Shown here: piece by piece, positions 1 to 6,140 of the stretch
How the letters are laid out: each line of letters starts with the position of its first letter
How positions within the stretch are numbered: position 1 is the first letter of the stretch
From: Candidatus Sulfotelmatobacter sp.
GTDB lineage: Bacteria; Acidobacteriota; Terriglobia; Terriglobales; Acidobacteriaceae
Reading direction: 5' to 3'
DNA: 10,778 nucleotides
Assembly: GCA_030044775.1 (NCBI GenBank)
Contig: JASICF010000090.1
Location: 1 to 10,778, forward strand
The notes under the pieces: model-generated
Database searches by the model: none
What the model saw: only the letters and a program-made list of their open reading frames with translations
Told to the model about the DNA's origin: nothing
Translations under genes and position numbers: made by a program

Positions 1-368
1 AGGAAGTCAGCTGGGCGCGCCTCTCCCACGACTTCGGGATACCGCACCCGACATTGAGTTACAGCTACGCAAGCGAACTGCTCAACGTGCCGCTCCTGCC
101 CGCATTCTCCGGCTTTGCCAGTCGGCTGCTTGCCGAATCGTGGGAGTCCTCAAACCTGTACTGGGCGCGGCTGGCTGATGAGCAAGGTTACGCCCCAGTC
201 GCGCTGAATCGTCTGGTTCCCCAGCTTACCCAACAGATGATTGCAAGGATTTTTGCCACCGATCTCGAGGATTGGCCGGCGGTGCTGCGAGCCATGCGCG
301 AGACTGGGGCGGATTTTCGCAACGGAAAAATCGCCTCGCTAAACAATACCGCCGAACTGCATCACTGA
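1..368 (+). CDS. C-terminal end of an unrecognised protein (partial)
   Basis: The reading frame is open from the left edge (first full codon at base 3) to a TGA at 366-368, so this is the last ~121 residues of a gene that begins outside the window. A TTG at 54 could be a start, but the frame is already open upstream and no ribosome site precedes it, so a partial gene is the simpler reading. The visible part is probably soluble: it shows no membrane segment and no catalytic motif I recognise. It is rich in aromatic and leucine residues (SYSYASELLNVPLLPAF, SNLYWARLADEQG) and ends in NNTAELHH. It is followed by 72 bases and then the VWFA-related gene on the same strand, so the two could be cotranscribed. 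I do not recognise the family and assign no function. Confidence 0.6.
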   Translation, partial: EVSWARLSHDFGIPHPTLSYSYASELLNVPLLPAFSGFASRLLAESWESSNLYWARLADEQGYAPVALNRLVPQLTQQMIARIFATDLEDWPAVLRAMRETGADFRNGKIASLNNTAELHH

Positions 369-426
369 TGATTTGGTGGAAATGCCCCGTGCAGACGCAG
401 CAAGACAAGACGGATTCGATAGCAAC

Positions 427-431
427 AGGAG
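427..431 (+). promoter_or_regulatory. Ribosome binding site of the VWFA-related gene
   Basis: AGGAG lies 9 bases before the ATG at 441. This supports that start over in-frame alternatives further in. The start also gives a complete signal peptide. Confidence 0.6.
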
Positions 432-440
432 CTTAAAGAT

Positions 441-1496
441 ATGCCCCGCAGATTCCTTGCTTTTCGCTCCCTTCTGATTGTTGGCGTTTCTCTTTTTCTT
501 GGTTCCGTCAGCCTTGGCCGCGTTGAAGCCCAGGATGACGACTCGGCGGTTCACGTGGTCGTGAACATGGTGCAGCTCAACGTTGCGGTGACCGACAAGA
601 AAGGAGATTACGCTACGGGTCTTCGCCCGGAAGATTTTGTAATCACCGAAGACGGCATTACCGAGAAGATTGCGACCTTTGCCGAAGGAGACATGCCGGC
701 GCGCGACATGCAGGCTTATGACCCGAATTCTTCGCCGGAGCACGGACCCGGGCAAGGGAACGACGCCCCGGCAACTTTGCAGTCGCTCGTTGCGGGAGCG
801 AACGTCTTCGTTCTCTTTGACAGCAGCAACTACATGTATCGGGATTTCGTGTTCGCCGAAGATGCCATCGCGGAGTTTATTCGCTCTCTCGAGACTGCCG
901 ACAAAATCGCTTTCTATTCTTACAGCCGCGATCTCTTGCGGTCCGCGCCCCTCACCTCCGACCGCTTGCTGGTTTTGCGCGGCGTGCGTTCGACTGTGGC
1001 CGGGGATTCCGCCGCTCTTTACAATGCACTGCTGCTCACAGTGAAAGATGCGGCTCGCTGCACAGGAAGGAAGATCGTTGTGGTCTTCTCCAACGGACCG
1101 GACAACTCGAGCGTGGTTCCTCCAGAAGACGTTGCTGAAATGGCTCAATCTGCCGGGGTTTCGGTTTACATGATCAGCACGCAGGAGGCGAAGATCGAGC
1201 CCATTTCCACGGCGGTTTTCGAGCGCATGACGGCGGATACCGGCGGCATGGCCTACTTTGCGAAGAGTTGGCGCGATGAGCGCCGCGCCTTCGCTTCCAT
1301 CCAGAATGACCTGGCACACTTGTACTCTCTAAGTTATTACCCGAAGGCCAATCTGAACACCGGCTGGCGAGCCATCACGGTGAAGCTGGCCGGGGATAAG
1401 GCGCGGAAATACAAAGTACGCACGCGCAACGGATACCGTCTGCAGCCGAGGCACTTTGCCGGACGTACCACCGCTTCCGCCGAAGTCAACCCCTAA
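441..1496 (+). CDS. Secreted VWFA-related domain protein (acidobacterial type)
   Basis: This 351-residue exported protein carries one von Willebrand factor A domain. Residues 1-30 form a signal peptide: basic MPRR, a hydrophobic stretch LLIVGVSLFLG, and a likely cut after VEA. Residues ~36-85 are a small beta-rich segment (VVVNMVQLNVAVTDKKG, then LRPEDFVITEDG), the usual front end of the VWFA-related family expanded in Acidobacteriota. The A domain spans ~121-315. Its metal-site loop is DSSNYM (127-132), with D127 and S129 kept but Tyr where the canonical DxSxS has its second Ser. T186 and D221 (in FSNGPDNSS) fill the other expected metal-site positions. Such domains bind protein or extracellular partners through Mg2+; the partner here is unknown. 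No C-terminal anchor is visible. Family assignment is confident, biological role is not. It converges on the cyclase gene and is probably unrelated to it. Confidence 0.88.
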   Translation: MPRRFLAFRSLLIVGVSLFLGSVSLGRVEAQDDDSAVHVVVNMVQLNVAVTDKKGDYATGLRPEDFVITEDGITEKIATFAEGDMPARDMQAYDPNSSPEHGPGQGNDAPATLQSLVAGANVFVLFDSSNYMYRDFVFAEDAIAEFIRSLETADKIAFYSYSRDLLRSAPLTSDRLLVLRGVRSTVAGDSAALYNALLLTVKDAARCTGRKIVVVFSNGPDNSSVVPPEDVAEMAQSAGVSVYMISTQEAKIEPISTAVFERMTADTGGMAYFAKSWRDERRAFASIQNDLAHLYSLSYYPKANLNTGWRAITVKLAGDKARKYKVRTRNGYRLQPRHFAGRTTASAEVNP

Positions 1497-1543
1497 CCAC
1501 AGCTATAGCGCGGCTGGAGTTTGGTTTTTGGTTGATAACTCAC

Positions 1544-2320
1544 CTACGGTGTAATGGCAATCACTCGCAGTGGACTGCCGGAGCCACCCACGATCTTCAG
1601 CGGCGCAGCGATGACGACAGCCCCCGTCGCTGGAAGCTGATCGAGATTGCACAGGCTCGCCAATCCAAATTTTCCGCTGCCGTGCATCAGATAGTGGTTT
1701 GGAAATGGTGGATCGAAAGTGAAAGCTTGGCCAGCGTCGGTTCCAACCGTCTCCACGCCGACGCCAAGCACATCTCGCTCTTGTGCGAGCAGCGCTGAAG
1801 TTTCCCTGCCTAATCCGGGCGTGTGCGGGCCGTTTTCCTTCGCGTTGATGTACTCCTTGGGATCTTTCCGCTTCGACCAGTCGGTGCGCAACAAGACCCA
1901 CGCCCCCGCCGGAATGCGGCCGTGCTTCAACTCCCACTGCCGGATGCGCTCTGGAGTCACTAGATAATTGGGATCGTTTGCCGCTTCGGTGCTGATATCA
2001 ATCACGCATGCGGGACCAACGAATTTGCTCGGCGGGATGCGGTCGACAGAGTTGTCCGGCAAATCCTTTCCTGAGACCCAGTGCACAGGCGCATCGAAAT
2101 GAGTGCCAGTGTGCTCGCCGGTTTCGAATCCGTTCCAGTACCAGGCGGGACCGCGCTCGTCATAATGCGACAATTCCCAGATTTTGAACGCGGGTGTGTT
2201 GTTGAACTGAGGCGGCAGCGGCAATAGCGGTGTCTGCGGACTCAAGGGCTGTGTAAGATCGACCACGCGCAGCCGGCCGGCAGCGAGTTCTTCAAGCACT
2301 TGAGCCAGGATCTGGGACAT
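1544..2320 (-). CDS. Cyclase-family metal-dependent hydrolase (kynurenine formamidase/isatin hydrolase superfamily)
   Basis: The 258-residue product belongs to the cyclase family (Pfam PF04199), which includes bacterial kynurenine formamidase and isatin hydrolase and cleaves amide or lactam bonds using a divalent metal. The hallmark HTGTHFDAPVH is at 70-80: H70, H74 and D76 are expected metal ligands and H80 the catalytic base. H209 (PPFPNHY) matches the later ligand His, and the C-terminal GSGSPLRVIA is typical. Where many members have Glu in an ENL motif, this one reads GLASLCNLDQLP, with Ala near 221. The frame extends to an ATG at 2338, but the ATG at 2320 has GGGAG five bases upstream and the longer version has no ribosome site. 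No signal peptide is seen, so it is cytoplasmic. It is the third gene of the minus-strand operon, 66 bases after the decarboxylase beta subunit. The substrate is unknown. Confidence 0.85.
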   Translation of the reverse strand: MSQILAQVLEELAAGRLRVVDLTQPLSPQTPLLPLPPQFNNTPAFKIWELSHYDERGPAWYWNGFETGEHTGTHFDAPVHWVSGKDLPDNSVDRIPPSKFVGPACVIDISTEAANDPNYLVTPERIRQWELKHGRIPAGAWVLLRTDWSKRKDPKEYINAKENGPHTPGLGRETSALLAQERDVLGVGVETVGTDAGQAFTFDPPFPNHYLMHGSGKFGLASLCNLDQLPATGAVVIAAPLKIVGGSGSPLRVIAITP

Positions 2321-2386
2321 TGCCACTCCCTTACTCATACTTAGCAGCACAAGCAAATCGTATTTCAATGCCTCGGGTTCTCTGGA

Positions 2387-2959
2387 TCACCGTCGCTTCA
2401 GCGACTGAATATGCCTACGGAACTGAAAGCGATTCTCCAATAACGAGAGATCCGTGACGTAGCCAGACGGGCCCGTCGCTTCGACTTTGGCAATAATTGT
2501 AGTCAGTTGGTGCCCGCGTAACGCGTCGTCAACGGCGGTCTTGAAATCCTCCACGGTGCGCACGGCGAGCACTTTCGGAACTCCGGACGCGCGAGCAATC
2601 CCTTCCAAATCCGTGCCTGCGCCAGTCGCAGTAGGAAAGCCGCCGACTGAGAGCAAGCTCTCGTTGTCGAATACAACGTGAACCAAATTCGCAGGCCGAT
2701 ACCGCGCCATTGTGCTCAGAGTGCCCAGGTTCATCAGGAGCGACCCGTCGCCATCCAGGACGATTATTTTTTGCTCGGGCAGCGACAACGCCAAACCCAA
2801 CCCGGTCGAAGAGGCGAGGCCCATGGCGTGTTGCAAATAGAAAAAATTCGGGCGGTGACCGAGCGATTGCAATTCAGCCGCGGTTGCTCCCATGATCGTG
2901 ACGACCAGGCAGTTTTCCAGTTCTGGATACATTGCGCGCAGGCAATCGAAACGCAGCAT
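2387..2959 (-). CDS. ThDP-dependent 2-oxoacid decarboxylase, beta (pyrophosphate-binding) subunit, ComE-like
   Basis: The 190-residue protein corresponds to the C-terminal thiamine-diphosphate domain of sulfopyruvate/phosphonopyruvate decarboxylases. The cofactor motif starts at LDGDGS (68-73) and ends in FDNE (97-100), the form this subfamily uses in place of the GDG...NN pattern. It is followed by SVGGFPTATGAGTDLEGIA, which I recognise from ComE and phosphonopyruvate decarboxylase. It would bind ThDP and Mg2+ and work only with the alpha subunit encoded just upstream. The junction reads GGGAGGAATGATG: the alpha TGA is embedded in it, and either ATG (2962 or 2959) could start. I chose 2959 because it leaves four bases after GGAGG, while 2962 leaves one. 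The frame runs open further upstream inside the alpha gene, but that part is an out-of-frame shadow. The exact 2-oxo acid is not readable from sequence. Confidence 0.85.
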   Translation of the reverse strand: MLRFDCLRAMYPELENCLVVTIMGATAAELQSLGHRPNFFYLQHAMGLASSTGLGLALSLPEQKIIVLDGDGSLLMNLGTLSTMARYRPANLVHVVFDNESLLSVGGFPTATGAGTDLEGIARASGVPKVLAVRTVEDFKTAVDDALRGHQLTTIIAKVEATGPSGYVTDLSLLENRFQFRRHIQSLKRR

Positions 2960-3471
2960 CATTCCTCCCACATCAGGTCGCGCATGAGCAGAAGCGCGAC
3001 CGGTTGCAGGCTGCTTTCGGCCAAAGTTTGCGCCTGGCGAATGCGCTTCTCGACGGCATCGGCCCGATCTAGAAACGAATAGGGAACGCCCATTGCGCGC
3101 AACAATGATTCGGTGACGTTGCCGCCCTGCGTCTGCCACGGATCGCGCTCGCCAAAAGTGCCGCGGTAGCTGATGAGCATCAGCAGCGGAATTTTGTAGA
3201 GGTGTGCGAACGAAACGATGGCGTTGATCGACGCGAGGAAGCCGTGATTCTGCATGAGCATGGCCGATTTGACTCCAGCGAAATGCGCTCCCGCGGAAAC
3301 GCCGACTCCTTCTTCCTCTTTTGCCAAACGCACCAGCGTCATCTCCGGGTCGTCATCGGCCATACGAATGAGATGCACCAGCCATGTCTCCGGCAGAGCC
3401 GACATCAGCCGGACATCACATTTTTTCAGCGCGTCGAAAATGGCCTTGGAACTAGCTGACGAGACTGGCAT
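2959..3471 (-). CDS. ThDP-dependent 2-oxoacid decarboxylase, alpha (pyrimidine-binding) subunit, ComD-like
   Basis: The 170-residue protein matches the N-terminal (PYR) domain of sulfopyruvate/phosphonopyruvate decarboxylases, here as a separate subunit as in methanogen ComD. Visible signatures are KEEEGVGVSAGAHFAG (51-66), containing the Glu that activates the cofactor (E52 by my hand alignment), QNHGFLASINAI (74-85), and IPLLMLISYRG (94-104). It is expected to pair with the ComE-like subunit to decarboxylate a 3-carbon 2-oxo acid with an acidic or other side group to the aldehyde. It is the first gene of the minus-strand operon and overlaps the next start codon. The ATG at 3471 has no clear ribosome site upstream (the bases before it are A-rich, GCAAAAACAAAT), so initiation may be weak. 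Substrate preference (sulfo-, phosphono- or another pyruvate) is open. Confidence 0.85.
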   Translation of the reverse strand: MPVSSASSKAIFDALKKCDVRLMSALPETWLVHLIRMADDDPEMTLVRLAKEEEGVGVSAGAHFAGVKSAMLMQNHGFLASINAIVSFAHLYKIPLLMLISYRGTFGERDPWQTQGGNVTESLLRAMGVPYSFLDRADAVEKRIRQAQTLAESSLQPVALLLMRDLMWEE

Positions 3472-3520
3472 ATTTGTTTTTGCTGCGAAGCCTCACGGCT
3501 CGGTCGAACTCAAACCGGCT

Positions 3521-3574
3521 TTTACCCGGAAAACGAAAACAGATATTCTAGCCTACTGCGGCGGAGGATGCCGA
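3521..3574. promoter_or_regulatory. Candidate overlapping divergent promoters
   Basis: Between the two divergent operons, a minus-strand -10-like TAGAAT (3550-3545) sits 18 bases from TCGGCA (3574-3569), pointing toward the decarboxylase genes. On the plus strand TTTACC (3521-3526) is 17 bases from TATTCT (3544-3549), pointing toward the leader ORF and PLP genes. The two -10 elements overlap, so the promoters would compete. The plus promoter would place its transcript start just before the ribosome site at 3563. Each -35 and the plus -10 are only 4/6 matches to sigma-70 consensus, so this is tentative. Confidence 0.3.
3563..3567 (+). promoter_or_regulatory. Strong ribosome binding site of the leader ORF
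   Basis: GGAGG lies six bases before the ATG at 3574. It is the best-spaced ribosome site in the divergent region, and it is too far (73 bases) from the PLP gene start at 3641 to serve that gene directly. Confidence 0.5.
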
Positions 3575-3648
3575 TGGTTGACATCAAAAAGGTCAAAGAA
3601 CGGGTTAGGGCCCTTCAGGGAATAGAAACGACAATCAGAAATGGCTGA
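3574..3648 (+). CDS. Candidate 24-codon leader ORF, overlapping the start of the first PLP gene
   Basis: An ATG at 3574 opens a 24-codon frame (begins MVDIKKVKERVRALQG, ends TTIRNG) that stops with TGA at 3646-3648, five codon-frame-shifted bases inside the next gene, whose ATG is at 3641. It has a near-ideal GGAGG six bases upstream, while the next gene has no recognisable ribosome site of its own. The peptide is charged and would form an amphipathic helix, with no run of one amino acid, so a classical attenuator is not suggested. The most likely role, if real, is translational coupling: ribosomes finishing here could restart at 3641. It may alternatively be a short leftover of an older N-terminus. 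It is seen only as an ORF plus ribosome site; homology was not tested. Confidence 0.45.
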   Translation: MVDIKKVKERVRALQGIETTIRNG

Positions 3649-4960
3649 CGAGCAACTTTTGCAGGCTAAAAGCATTCTGAATCCCGAAAGCGTCGCGTCA
3701 GCGGCTGGCGGCTTTCCCGCTGGAACCGTCAGGCACGCTTTTCCAGCCCTGAATCGCCCTCCCGGGTTCATCTTCTTTGACAATGCCGCCGGCGCGCAAG
3801 TCCCACAGATCGTTCTCGACGCTGTGAACCATCATCTGCTTGAGTGCAACGTGCAGCGCGGAGGGCGTTATACGAAGAGCCGCGAAGTAGATGCGATGAT
3901 CGTCCGGGCGCGGCAGAGCGTAGCCGATCTGGTGAATGCCCGCGATGCCAGTGAAATCGCCTTCGGCATGAACGCTACCTCATTCATTCGCCTGGTCAGC
4001 CTCGCGATCGGGCGAATGCTTGGGGCACGAAATGAAATCGTGTTAACGGAGATGGACCACGAAGCCAACGTAGCCACCTGGCTGGCGTTGGAGCGCGGTG
4101 GCGCGAAATTCCTTTGGTGGAAGATGCGTGAGGATGGTTCCCTGCATCTCGGCGACCTGGTTCCTCTGCTTTCTTCGAAGACCCGCCTCGTGGCCTGCAC
4201 GCTCGCGTCGAATGCCATCGGCTCGATTGTGGATGTGGCTGGCGCCGCAAAAATCGCGCATGCGGCCGGCGCGGAGATTTTTATTGACGCCGTGCATTTT
4301 GGCCCCCATGGAGCGATCGATGTGCAGGCGTTGGATTGTGATTATCTGGTGTGCTCGGGCTACAAGATTTTCGCTCCGCACATGGGATTTCTTTGGGGAC
4401 GCCGGGAATTGCTGCAGGCACTGCCAACCTTTCGAGAAGATTTCATTCCCGACGAACCGCCAGGAAAGATCGAAGCCGGAACATTTATCTACGAAAATGT
4501 CGCCGGCATGGATGGGGCGGTGCGCTATCTCGAAGACCTAGGCAACCGTCTCAGCGCGGCCGACAAAGTGGGAGACAAGCCGCTCTCGCGAAACGCTGCT
4601 CTGCGAAAAGCGATGGCAGAGATTCGTTCGTATGAGCAAGGGCTTACTCTTGAAATGCTGGATGTGCTGCATGGTTGTGGAGCTGTCATTTATGGCATCG
4701 CCGATAAGAATCGGATTCACCAGCGGGTGCCGACGCTGTGTTTCAACCTGCCGGGAATCGTACCTTCGAGAGCCACCGAAGAACTTGCCCGAAGAAATAT
4801 CGGTGTGCGCGACGGCCACATGTATGCGCCTCGCCTGATGAAACGCCTGGGGCTGGCCCCAGAGAGCGGCGCAGTGCGAGCCTCCCTGGTGCACTACAAT
4901 ACGCGGGAGGAAGTGCGTGAGTTTGGCAGCGCACTGGCCGAAATCACACGCTCATGCTGA
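3641..4960 (+). CDS. Class V PLP enzyme, cysteine-desulfurase-like (VC1184-type subfamily)
   Basis: The 439-residue protein has the fold-type I class V aminotransferase signature. FFDNAAGAQVP (45-55) and NVQRGGRYTKSREVD (70-84) mark the N-terminal part and recall the TIGR01976 cysteine desulfurase-like group. H140 (MDHEAN) would stack on the cofactor, D216 and H219 (FIDAVHF) contact the pyridine ring, and K242 in CSGYKIFAPHMGF is the Schiff-base lysine. Where true cysteine desulfurases carry a catalytic Cys in a GHHCA-like loop, this one reads VRDGHMYAPRLM with no Cys, so sulfur transfer from cysteine is unlikely; an aminotransferase, lyase or epimerase is more plausible. No stop-free upstream extension exists (TAG at 3623), so ATG 3641 is the first possible ATG. 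It lacks a good ribosome site and may depend on the leader ORF. It overlaps the next PLP gene by seven bases. Confidence 0.85.
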   Translation: MADEQLLQAKSILNPESVASAAGGFPAGTVRHAFPALNRPPGFIFFDNAAGAQVPQIVLDAVNHHLLECNVQRGGRYTKSREVDAMIVRARQSVADLVNARDASEIAFGMNATSFIRLVSLAIGRMLGARNEIVLTEMDHEANVATWLALERGGAKFLWWKMREDGSLHLGDLVPLLSSKTRLVACTLASNAIGSIVDVAGAAKIAHAAGAEIFIDAVHFGPHGAIDVQALDCDYLVCSGYKIFAPHMGFLWGRRELLQALPTFREDFIPDEPPGKIEAGTFIYENVAGMDGAVRYLEDLGNRLSAADKVGDKPLSRNAALRKAMAEIRSYEQGLTLEMLDVLHGCGAVIYGIADKNRIHQRVPTLCFNLPGIVPSRATEELARRNIGVRDGHMYAPRLMKRLGLAPESGAVRASLVHYNTREEVREFGSALAEITRSC

Positions 4961-6123
4961 CCGAGACGCAAGTTCGCGAGATTCGTTCGCGGTTCAAGAT
5001 TTTTCAGCGCAAAATTTATCTCAATACCTGTTCGCAAGGCGCGCTGTCCGATGCCGTTGAAAGTGGCATGAACGAATTCCTGTCGAGCTGGCATGAGCAA
5101 GGTTCACCCTGGGAGACGTGGGTCGAACGCTACGAGGCGGCGCGAACCGCATTTGCAAAGCTTATCCACGCCAGCCCCGATGAAGTTGCCATCGTTACCA
5201 GCGTTTCAGCGGGCATAAACGGGATCGCCAGCGCATTGAAGTTCAACGCGCGCGATAAAGTCGTCATGGGCGAGTTCGAGTTTCCCACCATGGGGCACGT
5301 ATGGCTCTCGCAACAGATTCGCGGCGCCGATGTGCAATTCGCGAAGGCGGAAGGCAATACAATTCCAGTCGCGAATTACGAGAAGCTCATCGACCGAAAC
5401 ACGCTCATCGTGCCGCTCACCCACGTCTGCTTCAAGAACGGATTTCGCACCCAGGTCGGCATGATCGAGAAAATCGCACACAGCGCAGGCACTCTGGTTA
5501 TGCTCGATGATTACCAGGACTGCGGCACGCGTCCTGTCGATGTGAAAGAGATGAACCTCGATTTTTATGTTGCAGGAACGCTGAAATATCTTCTCGGGCC
5601 TCCTGGCCTCGCTTTTCTCTATGTACGGAGGGAACTCATTCCATCACTCTCGCCTTCCGTAACCGGATGGTTTGGGCAGGCGAATCCGTTCGCCTATAAC
5701 CCGCAGCACTTCGAGCTTTCGCCGACGGCGCGCAGATTCGAATCGGGATCTCCTTCCGTGCCCAACGTCTACGGCGCGATGCCCGGCTTTCACCTGCTGC
5801 AAGAAATCGGAATGGAACATATCGCGAGTCACATCAAGAATCTAACGCAATCACTCCTGAGTGCAGCGCGCGATCTGGGCATTCCCGCCAAAACTCCAGT
5901 CGGAAGTTGGGGGCCGCTGGTGGTATTGCAATGTCAGGATTCGATCCAGATAGTGCAAAAACTGGCTCAAAGCGGCATTGTCGCGTCGAACCGTTTCGAT
6001 GGCCTGCGAATCTCGTTTCACGCCTATAACACGCTTGATGATGTGAACGCGGTAGTAGAAGTTCTTAAAAAGAACATCCATCTCCTGGCTGTTGCTCCTA
6101 TCGGCGTTGCCAGCCATGACTGA
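4954..6123 (+). CDS. Class V PLP enzyme, second aminotransferase-like protein
   Basis: This 389-residue cytoplasmic protein is another fold-type I class V enzyme, only distantly like its upstream neighbour. Expected features are IYLNTCSQGALS near 21-32, the cofactor-binding D185/Q188 in LVMLDDYQDCG, and K211 in VAGTLKYLLGPPGLAFLY, the Schiff-base lysine. FESGSPSVPNVYG (about 264-276) matches the conserved small-domain loop. No catalytic Cys loop is present. The family holds isopenicillin N epimerase-like, kynureninase-like and aminotransferase enzymes, and the sequence alone does not choose among them. Its ATG lies inside the end of the previous gene (ATGCTGA, seven-base overlap) with no ribosome site of its own, implying coupled translation and probably near-equal amounts of the two proteins. 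A hetero-oligomer is possible but unproven. The permease gene follows after six bases. Confidence 0.85.
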   Translation: MLTETQVREIRSRFKIFQRKIYLNTCSQGALSDAVESGMNEFLSSWHEQGSPWETWVERYEAARTAFAKLIHASPDEVAIVTSVSAGINGIASALKFNARDKVVMGEFEFPTMGHVWLSQQIRGADVQFAKAEGNTIPVANYEKLIDRNTLIVPLTHVCFKNGFRTQVGMIEKIAHSAGTLVMLDDYQDCGTRPVDVKEMNLDFYVAGTLKYLLGPPGLAFLYVRRELIPSLSPSVTGWFGQANPFAYNPQHFELSPTARRFESGSPSVPNVYGAMPGFHLLQEIGMEHIASHIKNLTQSLLSAARDLGIPAKTPVGSWGPLVVLQCQDSIQIVQKLAQSGIVASNRFDGLRISFHAYNTLDDVNAVVEVLKKNIHLLAVAPIGVASHD

Positions 6124-6140
6124 TCATTCATGACTGATCA
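6115..6140 (+). repeat. 14-base tandem duplication carrying the permease start codon
   Basis: CATGACTGATCA occurs at 6115-6126 and again at 6129-6140, separated by TT, giving a period of 14. Both copies carry an ATG. The first ATG (6116) closes after five codons at the TGA directly before base 6134. The second (6130) opens the permease. The end of the second PLP gene lies inside the first copy. Confidence 0.85.

Noticed and set aside
339..1319. 326-codon open frame on the minus strand opposite the VWFA-related gene
   Set aside because: It is fully antisense to a gene with clear signal peptide and A-domain motifs, has no recognisable domain, and is basic and low in hydrophobic order, as expected for a shadow frame in GC-rich DNA.
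1497..1543. Possible terminator between the convergent VWFA and cyclase genes
   Set aside because: Only a four-pair CAGC/GCTG stem with a nine-base loop, followed by broken T tracts; too weak to call.
2963..3139. N-terminal extension of the ComE-like frame into the alpha gene
   Set aside because: The extra 60 residues overlap the alpha coding sequence in another frame, are Arg-rich and unlike the family, and the GGAGG plus ATGATG junction explains the true start.
3578..3610. Perfect -35 hexamer TTGACA on the plus strand
   Set aside because: No acceptable -10 sequence lies 16-18 bases downstream (CGGGTT region), and it falls inside the leader ORF.
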